In this document: positions 14,357 through 14,452 of the stretch, one piece after another
Layout: the number at the start of each line of letters is the position of its first letter
Position numbering within the stretch: the first letter of the stretch is position 1
Assembly (NCBI GenBank): GCA_002439755.1
Contig: DJPH01000010.1
Span: 6,091-20,542 of the forward strand
Direction: 5' to 3'
DNA from: Prevotellaceae bacterium UBA6417
GTDB lineage: Bacteria; Bacteroidota; Bacteroidia; Bacteroidales; Bacteroidaceae
DNA length: 14,452 nt
Program-made: the position numbers and the translations under genes
Notes under the pieces: generated by a model
Database searches by the model: none
Seen by the model: the letters and a program-made list of their open reading frames with translations, nothing else
Told to the model about the DNA's origin: nothing

Positions 14357-14429
14357 AAGAAAAGTCCGTGGCATGAAAAAACTGCATCTACAAAATCCAT
14401 CTAAAGCATTGATTTTGGTAAAGGTAAGA

Positions 14430-14452
14430 CTTGCAGTCGGTCTCTTACCAAG
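14430..14452 (-). repeat. Right copy of the 23-bp inverted repeat, cut by the window edge
   Basis: The final 23 bases (CTT followed by GCAGTCGGTCTCTTACCAAG) are the exact reverse complement of 14119-14141. If the match continues beyond the window with AGACCGACTGC, this copy would also form the full 14-bp hairpin, with loop ACC instead of GGT. Confidence 0.8.

Larger units (their letters stand above)
14142..14429. mobile_element. Segment enclosed by inverted hairpin repeats, MITE-like
   Basis: About 288 bases, visibly more A/T-rich than the neighbouring genes, lie between the exact inverted 23-bp repeats. It holds a run of nine C's (14209-14217), the 40-residue ORF and a possible leftward promoter, and no transposase. 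Small size, no evident coding gene and inverted palindromic ends fit a miniature inverted-repeat element or a remnant of an insertion sequence. Target-site duplications cannot be tested because the right end is cut by the window edge. Confidence 0.35.

Noticed and set aside
14373..14452. Rightward open frame starting MKKLHLQNPSK and running off the window end
   Set aside because: It reads through the inverted repeat, has no recognisable content and is cut short, so coding status cannot be supported.
14108..14452. CRISPR array interpretation of the repeated GTCGGTCTCTT motif
   Set aside because: Only two copies, in opposite orientation and about 290 bases apart; no regular spacers and no cas genes.

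Overview
This window looks like chromosome of a Bacteroidales bacterium, perhaps Prevotellaceae (genus not determinable from the sequence alone). The evidence is repeated promoters of the Bacteroidetes type (-7 box TAnnTTTG with a TTTG element about 19 bases upstream), few Shine-Dalgarno sites, and protein types typical of the group: L34 ribosomal protein, MeaB starting MEHPENDEQYKGLK, a DUF1573 protein, and a giant alpha-2-macroglobulin-like protein. Most of the window is ordinary, densely packed core genome.

Left part (1-3546). Two minus-strand genes, a DUF1573 secreted protein followed by meaB, read leftward from a promoter at 2284-2314. Divergent from them, rpmH (L34) reads rightward from its own promoter at 2421-2452. 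A long stem-loop follows, then exodeoxyribonuclease III, which has its own -7 box. Exonuclease III converges on the large minus-strand operon.

Middle (3579-13194). Six closely spaced minus-strand genes are probably one transcript: family 2 glycosyltransferase, radC, a MIP18/DUF59 Fe-S assembly protein, an LpxH-type UDP-2,3-diacylglucosamine diphosphatase, a 1877-residue alpha-2-macroglobulin-like protein without the thioester motif, and a phytase-like secreted protein. Four of the six relate to the envelope (sugar transfer, lipid A synthesis, periplasmic surveillance or protease trapping, secreted beta-propeller). A promoter -7 box sits directly on the glycosyltransferase start codon.

Right part (13243-14452). 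efp (elongation factor P) is an independent minus-strand unit with a canonical promoter and a strong intrinsic terminator. Beyond it is a roughly 550-base stretch without a convincing gene. Its outstanding feature is a perfect 14-bp-stem hairpin at 14108-14138. The last 23 bases of the window are an exact inverted copy of part of this hairpin and its flank, enclosing about 290 bp that contain a run of nine C's and a small unrecognised ORF. This resembles a miniature inverted-repeat element or a small mobile or invertible cassette cut by the window edge, and it is the least explained part of the window.

Several gene starts were moved inward from the longest reading frame because promoters, signal peptides or family-typical N-termini show the real start: DUF1573, meaB, exonuclease III and the alpha-2-macroglobulin-like gene.
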